Below are positions 1 to 6,185 of a stretch of 9,428 nucleotides of DNA, one piece after another (position 1 is the stretch's first letter; the number at the start of each line of letters is the position of its first letter). Under the pieces are notes generated by a model. The model was not told the origin of the DNA and did no database searches. It was given only the letters and a program-made list of their open reading frames with translations. This DNA comes from Victivallales bacterium. Lineage in GTDB: Bacteria > Verrucomicrobiota > Lentisphaeria > Oligosphaerales > Oligosphaeraceae. The position numbers were made by a program, and so were the translations under genes. The stretch spans positions 1 through 9,428 of the forward strand of contig JAGCTA010000396.1 in the NCBI GenBank assembly GCA_017963875.1, in the 5' to 3' direction.

Positions 1-57
1 AAGAATAGCCCTAGAAGCTCTAGAAAAATCTAGAAGCTGGTGTTTTATAGGATGCAT
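1..57 (-). CDS. Possible start of a further operon gene, running off the left edge
   Basis: A strong Shine-Dalgarno sequence, AGGAGG (65-60 on the minus strand), lies just before an ATG at 57-55, 24 bases after the stop of the DUF4838 gene. The frame stays open for 19 codons to the window edge and begins MHPIKHQLLDF. The position fits the next gene of the minus-strand operon. Two points count against it: only two bases separate the AGGAGG from the ATG, which is tighter than usual, and the rare-looking AGA and AGG codons are unlike the neighbouring genes. Nineteen residues are too few to assign a family. The first half of the frame also coincides with an inverted repeat, so this could be untranslated 3' sequence instead. 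Confidence 0.3.
   Translation of the reverse strand, partial: MHPIKHQLLDFSRASRAIL
16..38. repeat. Inverted repeat built on two TCTAGA copies
   Basis: TCTAGA (19-24) and TCTAGA (29-34) can pair around an AAAA loop. The outer bases AGC (16-18) and GCT (36-38) extend the stem past one bulged A at 35. A further CTAGAAGCT copy at 11-19 repeats 30-38, so the stretch is locally repetitive. It lies just downstream of the DUF4838 gene. It could be a transcript-end hairpin, but no convincing T-run follows on either strand, so I do not call it a terminator. It may simply fall within the next gene. Confidence 0.45.
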
Positions 58-81
58 TACCTCCTGTAGTATCCCCATCCG

Positions 82-2373
82 TCAATTACCCAGCGTGAAT
101 GGCGCGTACGTATCCAACTCATGCAAGACGGCATTCTTGAATCCAGGGCCGTTGCTGGGCCATTTACCAGCCTCTTCGCTCTTGATCAATCGCCTGAATG
201 CCGCGATCCGTTTGGTCTTTGGAAGCTGTGACAACGGGAAGGCGACGATGCAATCCCAGCGGTCGCGCTCATAGCTGGACTTGTATCTGAACTTGAACTC
301 AGGCACGGGGCGGTTTTCGGACGCGCTGGCGAAAATTCTGCCGAGCGGATCGACAATCACATGAAAATAGTCGGGGAATCTTTCGTCATCCATCTGGACG
401 AACACGTTGAACGCCTCTGCTTGGCAATAGGTCGTTTTTGGGTCGAGCATCTTGTAGAGGTTCTTGCGTTCCGCATGGAGCAGGGCATAGAGGTTTTCGC
501 CGTCATGGATGAATTTCATGACGGTCGGATAGGTCGTGGGCTGTCCCGTCTCGTCGAAGAACTCCGTCATGGTAAATGCGTCCTTCCAGGCAGCCGCCAT
601 GCCGTCAGGCTCAAAAGGAACGGTGGATTTCGCCTTGGGGATGACCATTGGTGCCGCAGCAGGAACAGGAGGAAATTCATTGACCAGAGACGCCTTGAGG
701 CGTTCTAGCATCGCCTTTCCCTTTGGATTGCCTACAAGGGCCAGAGCCTTTTCAAGGCGCTCGTTCACTTCGATGTCTATGCCTGGCTTGAGGTAGCAAT
801 TCTTCCAAAGTTTTTTCTTGTCGTCATTCCAGCCAGAACGCGCGGGAGACGAATACCAGCCCCTTTCAAACGCCGCGTATATCGCCTCGACTTCAGGCGC
901 GGCAGCCGCGCCGAACACGCGGACGTAGAACTCGCGGCGGACTTCCTCCACATTACGGTACGGATTCCATGACGCCTGGGCAAGAGTCCACAGGAACGGC
1001 GCACCGACGTCCCAAACCTTGGTGCCAGTCCTTTTGGCGTAGATTTTGTCGGCATCGAAGAACATTGTCGAATAAGTTTTGGTCATCCCACGTTTTGCGA
1101 GAAGCGCATAGTCGTGGAATGCGACGCGGTCCGTTGGCCTTGGGAACTCCGAACTTTCTCCGTAATATTCGCGCAATGTTATGTTTTTTGTCTTAGACAG
1201 CCATTCATCAATGGTGTCCATCACGACCTTGTTCTTTGGCGCGTCAATATAGTGCTTTGAATCGCGGTAGATTGGCGCAAAGGAAATATCGACATTGTCT
1301 GGAATCTCAGTTTTTGGGGCGAATTCCGTGAAGAAATAGGCGAGGGTGAGCAGGCGTTTGTCAGGATACTTTTCCTTCATATACGCCGCAAGTTGGTTGA
1401 GCCAGAGGAAGAACTGCGTTGAGCGCCAGACCTTCCATTCCTGCGACTCGACTGCCAGGTTTCTGCCATCGAGCACTTCACCGTTCGGCAGTGTGATTGG
1501 CTCCATGCACTTCGGGCAGCAGCAGAGAATGTAGTTGTCCTCGATGATGACACGGAATACCGTGTAGTCTATATGCTTTTGGACAATATCGTCAAGCCTC
1601 CGAATGAATTCTTTGGTCATCTCTGGGTTGGTAAAGCACAACTGGGTTCTGTATTTATAATCCAATGGGTTGATGCGCTTTCCGTCGATGAAAGGATAGA
1701 AATCAGCGTGGTCTTTGTAATACATTTTTTCAGGTAGGAAAACGCGACAGAGATTGTGTCCCCCGCCAAACTCGCGAATGCATCCGAAACGTTCAACTTC
1801 CTTGTCCCCCGCCGATATCCAGTTGGAACCGTTGCGAACCTGCCATAAATTGTTTATCTCTAAATCCTTGCCGCCGCATACCATCTGATGGCCGCGCTGC
1901 TTGTAGACAGGGACATCAACCATGTTGTCTTCCTTAAAAACAATATCCACCTTCTTTGAGAAGACGGTGCCGATTTCAGGCTCGGGTCTTGCCCAGATGA
2001 TGTCCGTGTTGCGGTACAATACCTTGTAGACGCCGTTCAGCACGCCCTTCGGGCATGAGCCAATGATGCGGAACCGTTCGCCGCTTGTGCGGATGGCATA
2101 GCCGTCGTTGCCTTTCAGTTCTGGAACTTCTTCGGAAACAACGAGTTCAATGCACGCGCCGTCTGCATTGCCGACGATTTCAAGCGGCGCGTCCGTGATT
2201 TCGCCAATCCATTTCTTCAGTTCCTCAGCAGCCAGTCTGACAACATGGTTCGCGTCGTCGGCGACGACAATCGGACAGACCGCTTTGCCGTCCGACACTA
2301 CCTTGAACTGCCCCGCGTGGCATACTCCTGCTGTCAGCAGTACCAAGAACATCCATAGCATTTTCTTTTTCAT
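82..2373 (-). CDS. Secreted DUF4838-family protein with C-terminal CBM9-like domain
   Basis: This 763-residue protein is probably exported and acts on, or binds, a polysaccharide. Residues 1-20 form a signal peptide: three lysines, a hydrophobic run (LWMFLVLLTAG) and likely cleavage after A20. C18 is not in a proper lipobox. Residues about 30-145 resemble the small alpha/beta domain that precedes the barrel in alpha-glucuronidases and GH20-like enzymes (VRLAAEELKKWI at 45-56). Residues about 155-490 match the DUF4838 barrel, including a Cys-rich stretch (C284-C286, C289) like the family's CPxC motif. Residues about 585-760 look like a CBM9-like beta-sandwich (DGENLYALLHA, DYFHVIVDPLGRIF, WDCIVAFPLSQL). 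The start has AAGGAG five bases upstream. It follows the SDR gene by 26 bases and is the last complete operon gene. The family has no established reaction, so a hydrolase role is inference. Confidence 0.9.
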   Translation of the reverse strand: MKKKMLWMFLVLLTAGVCHAGQFKVVSDGKAVCPIVVADDANHVVRLAAEELKKWIGEITDAPLEIVGNADGACIELVVSEEVPELKGNDGYAIRTSGERFRIIGSCPKGVLNGVYKVLYRNTDIIWARPEPEIGTVFSKKVDIVFKEDNMVDVPVYKQRGHQMVCGGKDLEINNLWQVRNGSNWISAGDKEVERFGCIREFGGGHNLCRVFLPEKMYYKDHADFYPFIDGKRINPLDYKYRTQLCFTNPEMTKEFIRRLDDIVQKHIDYTVFRVIIEDNYILCCCPKCMEPITLPNGEVLDGRNLAVESQEWKVWRSTQFFLWLNQLAAYMKEKYPDKRLLTLAYFFTEFAPKTEIPDNVDISFAPIYRDSKHYIDAPKNKVVMDTIDEWLSKTKNITLREYYGESSEFPRPTDRVAFHDYALLAKRGMTKTYSTMFFDADKIYAKRTGTKVWDVGAPFLWTLAQASWNPYRNVEEVRREFYVRVFGAAAAPEVEAIYAAFERGWYSSPARSGWNDDKKKLWKNCYLKPGIDIEVNERLEKALALVGNPKGKAMLERLKASLVNEFPPVPAAAPMVIPKAKSTVPFEPDGMAAAWKDAFTMTEFFDETGQPTTYPTVMKFIHDGENLYALLHAERKNLYKMLDPKTTYCQAEAFNVFVQMDDERFPDYFHVIVDPLGRIFASASENRPVPEFKFRYKSSYERDRWDCIVAFPLSQLPKTKRIAAFRRLIKSEEAGKWPSNGPGFKNAVLHELDTYAPFTLGN

Positions 2374-2399
2374 CGCTGCTCCTTTTCGTTAGAGGTATA

Positions 2400-3167
2400 T
2401 CACTTGTCTGGATAGGACAAATCGCCATTGATTGTGATGCCGCCGTCTGCGACGACGATGGCACCGTTGAGGTAACTCGATTCGTCCGATGCCAGGAAGC
2501 GTGCCACTTTTGCAATTTCTTCGGGCGTGCCATAGCGGCGCAGCGGCGTGCGCAGATTGAGAAAACTGTTCTCGTCGAACGTGGAGTTTTCAGGATTGCT
2601 CTGGCGCATCATGGGGGTCATGATAGCGGCGGGGGCGATGCAGTTCACGCGTACGTTGTAGCGGCCAAATTCTGCGGCCATGGATTTTGTCAACTGCACG
2701 ATCGCGCCTTTCGTGGCGGTGTAGGCGTCGCAGTCGGGGATGCCGATCATTCCTGCGCTGGAGGCCGTGTTGATGATTGCTCCACCCTGCTTCATCAGCA
2801 GGGGGATGGTGTACTTGCAGAAGAGGAACACGCTCCGCAGGTTGATGGCGATCACGCGCTCCCAGATTGCCTCATCGATGTCCGTCACGCGACCGTCTTT
2901 CCCGTTCAGATAGACGCCTGCATTGTTGTAGAGGATATCCAGTTTTCCGTTGGCGGCGGCGATGGCCTCCTGCACGTCGTGGCTGTTAGAGACATCGCAC
3001 TTCACAAACGTCGCCCCAGTTTCGGCGGCGGCCTTTCGGCCTGCCTCTTCATTGATGTCAGCGATAATCACGTCGGCACCTGCTTCGCGGAAGCACTTTA
3101 CTCCAGCCAGCCCGATGCCGCCAGCGCCGCCTGTCACAATCGCTTTTTTCCCTTGCAATGAAATCAT
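2400..3167 (-). CDS. SDR-family NAD(P)-dependent oxidoreductase (second of the pair)
   Basis: A classical short-chain dehydrogenase of 255 residues, predicted cytoplasmic. It has the dinucleotide motif TGGAGGIG (12-19), an acidic residue after beta-2 (D37) that favours NAD over NADP, and NNAG (81-84). The catalytic tetrad is N109, S136, Y149 (YTATK) and K153. The ending LNGAIVVADGG is typical of the family. The substrate is not readable from sequence; sugar, polyol or sugar-acid dehydrogenases are the usual roles beside genes like these. The ATG follows the upstream SDR stop by only nine bases, and its GAGG ribosome site overlaps that stop, so translation is probably coupled. It shares the fold and motifs with its neighbour but differs clearly in sequence, so the two are distinct enzymes rather than a recent duplication. 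Confidence 0.95.
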   Translation of the reverse strand: MISLQGKKAIVTGGAGGIGLAGVKCFREAGADVIIADINEEAGRKAAAETGATFVKCDVSNSHDVQEAIAAANGKLDILYNNAGVYLNGKDGRVTDIDEAIWERVIAINLRSVFLFCKYTIPLLMKQGGAIINTASSAGMIGIPDCDAYTATKGAIVQLTKSMAAEFGRYNVRVNCIAPAAIMTPMMRQSNPENSTFDENSFLNLRTPLRRYGTPEEIAKVARFLASDESSYLNGAIVVADGGITINGDLSYPDK

Positions 3168-3176
3168 AATAACACC

Positions 3177-3935
3177 TCACATGATAGTATATCCGCCATC
3201 CAGAACGATTTCCTGCCCCACCATGAAGTCCGATGCCTCCGAAGCGAGGAAAACGACGGCACCTTGATGGTCGGATGGCGAGCCGTAACGGTCAATAGGC
3301 GCTGTGCGGAAGAAAACATCTATCACGTCGGGGAATAAATCGGCGACTTTTGTGACGCCTGGCGAAATGCAATTAACGCGAATGCCATGTTTGATGAGTT
3401 CCGCCGCCGCTGCGCGTGTCATGTGTATGACTGCTGCTTTGGAGACACTGTACGGCAGTTGCGGGTCGGGCCAGATGACATGTCCGCAAATGGAACCCGT
3501 GTTGATGATTTTGCCGTATCCGTTTGGAATCATTGCCCGAGCCTCTGCACGAATGCAGTTCCATGTGCCGTTCAGGTTTACGTCAAACTGTTTTTTCCAT
3601 TCATCAGGTGAAACGTCAAGAAGCCCTTTTATTGGTATAGAGATGCCAGCGTTGTTGACAGCGATGTCCAGCCGTCCGAATTCGTTGATGACCTTTTCCA
3701 CCATGGCATCTACGGCTTTTGAATCGGCAATGTCGCAGTTGATTGCAATGGTATGCTGCCCTGTAGCCTGTGCTATTTCAGCAGCGGTACGTTCAGCGTT
3801 GTCCGCCAGCACATCCACGATTGCCACATCGGCTCCAGCCTCCGCGAGAGCCTGTGCCATTCCTCGTCCAATCCCGCGTCCTGCGCCTGTGACCAGTGCC
3901 TTCTTTCCATCCAGTTTGAAACGGTCTAAAATCAT
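3177..3935 (-). CDS. SDR-family oxidoreductase, KduD/gluconate 5-dehydrogenase-like
   Basis: A 252-residue short-chain dehydrogenase. It has TGAGRGIG (16-23), D41 after beta-2 (NAD preference), NNAG (94-97), N120, S148, Y162 (YSVSK) and K166, and ends with GQEIVLDGG. The N-terminus, MILDRFKLDGKKALVTG, resembles KduD (2-keto-3-deoxygluconate 5-dehydrogenase) and gluconate 5-dehydrogenases. That suggests oxidation or reduction at C5 of a hexonate-type acid, which is inference. The frame stays open to an ATG at 3959, but AAGGAG lies six bases before the ATG at 3935 and nothing similar precedes 3959. The KduD-like MIL start also favours 3935. It follows the transketolase C subunit by 33 bases and precedes the other SDR by nine. 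An enzyme making a terminal hydroxymethyl ketone would give a transketolase a donor, which may explain the grouping. Confidence 0.94.
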   Translation of the reverse strand: MILDRFKLDGKKALVTGAGRGIGRGMAQALAEAGADVAIVDVLADNAERTAAEIAQATGQHTIAINCDIADSKAVDAMVEKVINEFGRLDIAVNNAGISIPIKGLLDVSPDEWKKQFDVNLNGTWNCIRAEARAMIPNGYGKIINTGSICGHVIWPDPQLPYSVSKAAVIHMTRAAAAELIKHGIRVNCISPGVTKVADLFPDVIDVFFRTAPIDRYGSPSDHQGAVVFLASEASDFMVGQEIVLDGGYTIM

Positions 3936-3941
3936 AGTGCG

Positions 3942-3947
3942 CTCCTT
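3942..3947 (-). promoter_or_regulatory. Ribosome binding site that decides the KduD-like SDR start
   Basis: AAGGAG on the minus strand stands six bases before the ATG at 3935. The in-frame upstream ATG at 3959 has no purine-rich site before it. This supports a protein eight residues shorter than the longest open frame. Confidence 0.75.
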
Positions 3948-3968
3948 TGAGTCCTCCATAATGACACT

Positions 3969-4892
3969 TTATTTCTTTAGAAAGGATTTCACGGCGTTCT
4001 TGACGTCATTGACGCCAAGGCCGTACTGTTCGCGCATCCATGCCTGGCAGCCGACCTTCGTCGCATTCAAGTCAGGCATCGCCAGACGCTTGAAGGGCAC
4101 ATTTCCAGCGCCGTCGTCCATCAGCACCTCCGCCACGGCGCTTCCCACGCCGCCGCAGATGTTGTGTTCTTCCAGTACCACGATGCCCTTCGTCTCTTTT
4201 GCGGCGCGCAGAATCGCCGCCTTGTCAATGGGCTTGATGGAATAGAGGCTGACCAGACGGCAGTCGATGCCTTCTGTTGCTAGTTCATCGACGGCCTGCT
4301 TTGCGTTGATGCCGACGGTACCTGCGAAGAACACCGTGGCCGCCTTGCCGTCACGGAGTAGTGCAGAGCCGCCGATTTTCGCCTCAATCGGGCCGTTGTG
4401 CAGGTCGGGTTCGCCCTTGTAGCCACAGCGGAAATAGACGGGGCCCTTGTAAGCCATCATGGCATCGGTCAGTGCGATCGTTTCCGCCTTGTCACATGGG
4501 ACGAGTACGACCATGTTCGGCAGCGACCGCATGATGGCGATGTCCTCCGTGGAATGGTGGGAGATGCCCAGTTCGCCGTAGGCCATGCCGCCGCCGATGA
4601 TGACGATTTTCACGTTGGCGTCATGGTAGCACACATCGTTGCGAATCTGCTCTAGGCAGCGCAGCGTTGGAAAATTGGCGATGGAATAGGTGATGGCGAT
4701 GTTGCCTTCCATGGCGACGCCGCAGGCGACGCCCGTCATGTTCTGCTCTGCCACGCCGCAGTTGATGAATCGGTCTGGAAACGTCTCCGCAAACTCCTCG
4801 ATTTCGCCATAGCCGATGTCGGCCAGAATCATGAAAACGCGCGGGTCGCGCTTCGCGATGCTCAATAATTCCTTATTAAATGCCTTTCTCAT
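3969..4892 (-). CDS. Transketolase, C-terminal subunit (split enzyme)
   Basis: This 307-residue protein carries the pyrimidine-binding and C-terminal domains of a two-gene, thiamine diphosphate-dependent transketolase. Visible landmarks are LADIGYGEIEEF near the N-terminus, GVAEQNM with the catalytic glutamate E49 that activates the cofactor, SHHSTEDIAIMRSLPNM (111-127), and a C-terminal regulatory-type domain from about residue 185 (VSLYSIKPID, VLEEHNICGGVGSAVAE). The enzyme would move a two-carbon ketol unit between sugars or sugar acids. Its ATG overlaps the stop of the N-terminal subunit gene (ATGA), with GGAGG upstream, as expected for two chains made in equal amounts. Length and motifs are complete. 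DXP-synthase-like proteins share the fold, but the split form with this partner points to a transketolase-like enzyme. Its location beside SDR genes suggests a special catabolic substrate, not the housekeeping pentose pathway. Confidence 0.95.
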   Translation of the reverse strand: MRKAFNKELLSIAKRDPRVFMILADIGYGEIEEFAETFPDRFINCGVAEQNMTGVACGVAMEGNIAITYSIANFPTLRCLEQIRNDVCYHDANVKIVIIGGGMAYGELGISHHSTEDIAIMRSLPNMVVLVPCDKAETIALTDAMMAYKGPVYFRCGYKGEPDLHNGPIEAKIGGSALLRDGKAATVFFAGTVGINAKQAVDELATEGIDCRLVSLYSIKPIDKAAILRAAKETKGIVVLEEHNICGGVGSAVAEVLMDDGAGNVPFKRLAMPDLNATKVGCQAWMREQYGLGVNDVKNAVKSFLKK

Positions 4893-5713
4893 TTTGCTTC
4901 CTCCACTTCTTTCAGCGCCTGTGCCAGTAGTTCATCCGTCAAACCGCCATAATGCCATCTGTAGTCGTTTTCCATGAATGACACGCCTTTGCCTTTCACC
5001 GTGCGGAAAATCACGGCTGACGGCTTGCTGTCGCACAGCGGCAGGTCCCGCAGGGATTCATAGACGGCCTTCTGGTCATGGCCATCTACTTCCTTTGCGG
5101 CCCATCCGAAAATCTCCAGTTTTTGCTTCAATGATTCCAAATCAATGATGTCACGTGACTTGCCGAGTGCCTGCAACCGATTATAATCGACCAACATGAC
5201 CAGATTGTCCCAATGATGCTGCGCCGCCAGCATGATGGCCTCCCATGTGGAGCCTTCGTTCAAATCGCCATCGCTGGACATGCAGAAAATGCGATGCTTC
5301 TTGCATGCCTGCTTTGCGGCCATCGCCATGCCGCAGGCCACGGGCAGCCCATGCCCAAGGGAGCCAGTGGAGAACTCCACGCCAGGAATGTGGTGAGAAA
5401 TGTGGCCGCTCAGTTTGCCATTGTCGCAATAGTATTCGTCAAGCCATTCCATTGGGAAATAGCCAAGTTCGGCTAGAGTGGCCAGCAATGCGGCGCCTCC
5501 ATGACCCTTGCTCAGGATGAAACGGTCGCGGTCCTCCTTCTTGACGTCCTTCGGGTCGACATTTAGGATTTGAGTGTACAGCACGGGAAGGATGTCTGCC
5601 ATTGACAACATGCTTCCAATGTGACCGCTTTTCCCTTTGTGGACCATTTTCAGACAGTGAATTCGCACTTTTCTAGCCAGTTCATGGCATTTCTTGAGTT
5701 CAATTTCGTTCAT
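4889..5713 (-). CDS. Transketolase, N-terminal thiamine diphosphate-binding subunit
   Basis: This 274-residue chain holds the pyrophosphate-binding domain of the split transketolase and would pair with the downstream subunit. Motifs in order are SGHIGS (29-34), LSKGHG (67-72), GSLGHGLPVACGMA (117-130), the thiamine diphosphate/metal motif SDGDLNEGSTWEA (147-159) with N178 in VDYNR, and the closing WHYGG. The usual GDG starts with Ser here (S147-D148-G149), a variant common in split transketolases rather than a defect. It is the first gene of the minus-strand operon. Its ATG has GGAG seven bases upstream, and a leader of about 60 bases separates it from a candidate promoter. Sulfosugar and apiose pathways also use split transketolases, but nothing in the chain identifies the substrate. 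Confidence 0.95.
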   Translation of the reverse strand: MNEIELKKCHELARKVRIHCLKMVHKGKSGHIGSMLSMADILPVLYTQILNVDPKDVKKEDRDRFILSKGHGGAALLATLAELGYFPMEWLDEYYCDNGKLSGHISHHIPGVEFSTGSLGHGLPVACGMAMAAKQACKKHRIFCMSSDGDLNEGSTWEAIMLAAQHHWDNLVMLVDYNRLQALGKSRDIIDLESLKQKLEIFGWAAKEVDGHDQKAVYESLRDLPLCDSKPSAVIFRTVKGKGVSFMENDYRWHYGGLTDELLAQALKEVEEAK

Positions 5714-5741
5714 ACGATAACTCCAGGCCTTTTGTTCTATT

Positions 5742-5756
5742 CAAGTTTTTAACTTG
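5742..5756. promoter_or_regulatory. Perfect dyad in the operon leader, candidate operator
   Basis: CAAGTT-TTT-AACTTG is a perfect six-base dyad with a three-base spacer. It lies 29 bases upstream of the transketolase start and about 15-30 bases downstream of the predicted transcription start. A repressor there would block elongation or initiation; the nearby GntR/LacI-type protein is the obvious candidate. As RNA it would be only a short AU-rich hairpin. Confidence 0.4.
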
Positions 5757-5778
5757 TATTATTTTCACTTGGCAAATA

Positions 5779-5806
5779 AACATACATGCCGAAGGATAAA
5801 AGTCAA
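5779..5806 (-). promoter_or_regulatory. Candidate sigma-70-type promoter of the transketolase-SDR operon
   Basis: On the minus strand, TTGACT (5806-5801) is followed after 16 bases by TATGTT (5784-5779). They match the -35 and -10 consensus at 5/6 and 4/6 positions. Transcription would start near 5772, giving a leader of about 60 bases that includes the dyad at 5742-5756. This assumes that the host's main sigma factor uses the usual consensus. Confidence 0.4.
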
Positions 5807-5848
5807 ATCAGTTGCTCAAGAAATTTGATTTTCGATGGAGATAAGGAA

Positions 5849-5863
5849 CTGTGTGTAACACAG
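5849..5863. promoter_or_regulatory. Second perfect dyad in the divergent region, candidate operator
   Basis: CTGTGT-GTA-ACACAG is a perfect six-base dyad with a three-base spacer, the same 6-3-6 architecture as the dyad at 5742-5756 but with a different sequence. It is about 43 bases upstream of the candidate minus-strand -35 box, where an activator or distal operator could sit. No protein can be assigned to it. Confidence 0.35.
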
Positions 5864-5935
5864 GCAGGTTCTGTATCAGTTCGCGTCCTCTTTTCTAATT
5901 TAATAACGTCGCTCTATTCTCAAAGAGGGTAGGTT

Positions 5936-6030
5936 CGACCTCTTCGAGGTCGTTATCCTGTAGAGGATTGCGTCCCCTAGGTTTCGCTTCGCTCAACCTA
6001 GGGTTACTGATATTTGACCCCTTCGGGGTC
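5936..6030. repeat. Array of four hairpins, REP-like intergenic element
   Basis: Four perfect inverted repeats stand in a row: CGACCTC-TTC-GAGGTCG (5936-5952), ATCCT-GTAG-AGGAT (5955-5968), CCCTAGGTT/AACCTAGGG with an 11-base loop (5975-6003), and GACCCC-TTC-GGGGTC (6016-6030). The first and last share a 15-base core, differing only by one T-A pair replaced by C-G, which keeps the stem intact. Such tandem GC-rich hairpins flanking a larger stem are typical of REP-like elements mobilised by RAYT-type transposases, but no transposase is present here. The array lies between the two divergent promoters. It could be a mobile repeat, a bidirectional transcription insulator, or both. Confidence 0.7.
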
Positions 6031-6048
6031 TTAGCAAAGCCTCCTTAA

Positions 6049-6088
6049 CATGAGCGATTACCGACTCTCATGGGGAATAGAGCCTATT
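6049..6088. repeat. Two further short dyads next to the hairpin array
   Basis: CATGAG (6049-6054) pairs with CTCATG (6067-6072) across 12 bases. Immediately after, AATAG (6076-6080) pairs with CTATT (6084-6088) across three. Both are perfect but short, so chance is possible. They extend the structured zone toward the regulator promoter. Confidence 0.35.
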
Positions 6089-6123
6089 GCGTAAAAATAT
6101 TTTATAAAACTTGCATTTTTTTC

Positions 6124-6152
6124 TTGTATTTTGAACTGAGCATAAATATAGT
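6124..6152 (+). promoter_or_regulatory. Candidate promoter of the GntR-type regulator gene
   Basis: TTGTAT (6124-6129) and TATAGT (6147-6152) are separated by 17 bases. The -10 box matches the consensus at 5/6; the -35 box matches only at TTG. The surrounding 6091-6170 stretch is strongly AT-rich. The predicted start, near 6158-6160, falls inside the dyad at 6156-6168. Confidence 0.35.
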
Positions 6153-6155
6153 AAA

Positions 6156-6168
6156 AGTAGAATCTACT
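6156..6168. promoter_or_regulatory. Dyad over the predicted regulator transcription start, candidate autoregulatory operator
   Basis: AGTAGA-A-TCTACT is a perfect six-base dyad around a single base. It lies just downstream of the candidate -10 box and immediately before the AAAGGA ribosome site (6171-6176). A one-base loop cannot form an RNA hairpin, so a DNA site for a dimeric regulator is more likely. Self-repression by the adjacent gene product is inference. Confidence 0.45.
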
Positions 6169-6185
6169 AAAAAGGACTATCGAAC

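Noticed and set aside
16..38. Rho-independent terminator after the DUF4838 gene
   Set aside because: The stem is AT-rich and no T-run follows on the minus strand; a possible further gene starts at 57.
3177..3959. Longer SDR product starting at the ATG at 3959
   Set aside because: No ribosome site precedes it, while AAGGAG stands correctly before the ATG at 3935, and the KduD-like start MIL fits the shorter form.
3304..4245. A 313-codon plus-strand open frame opposite the SDR and transketolase C genes
   Set aside because: It is antisense to two well-supported genes, is rich in Ser, Ala and Pro with no recognisable motif, and reflects the codon bias of the real genes.
4889..5713. Loss of the glycine in the GDG cofactor motif as a sign of an inactive transketolase
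   Set aside because: SDG followed by xxNEGSxWEA is common in split transketolase N subunits, and the metal-binding D148 and N178 are present.
5936..6030. CRISPR array
   Set aside because: The repeats are hairpins of differing sequence and length without regular 25-40 base repeats or uniform spacers, and no cas gene is nearby.
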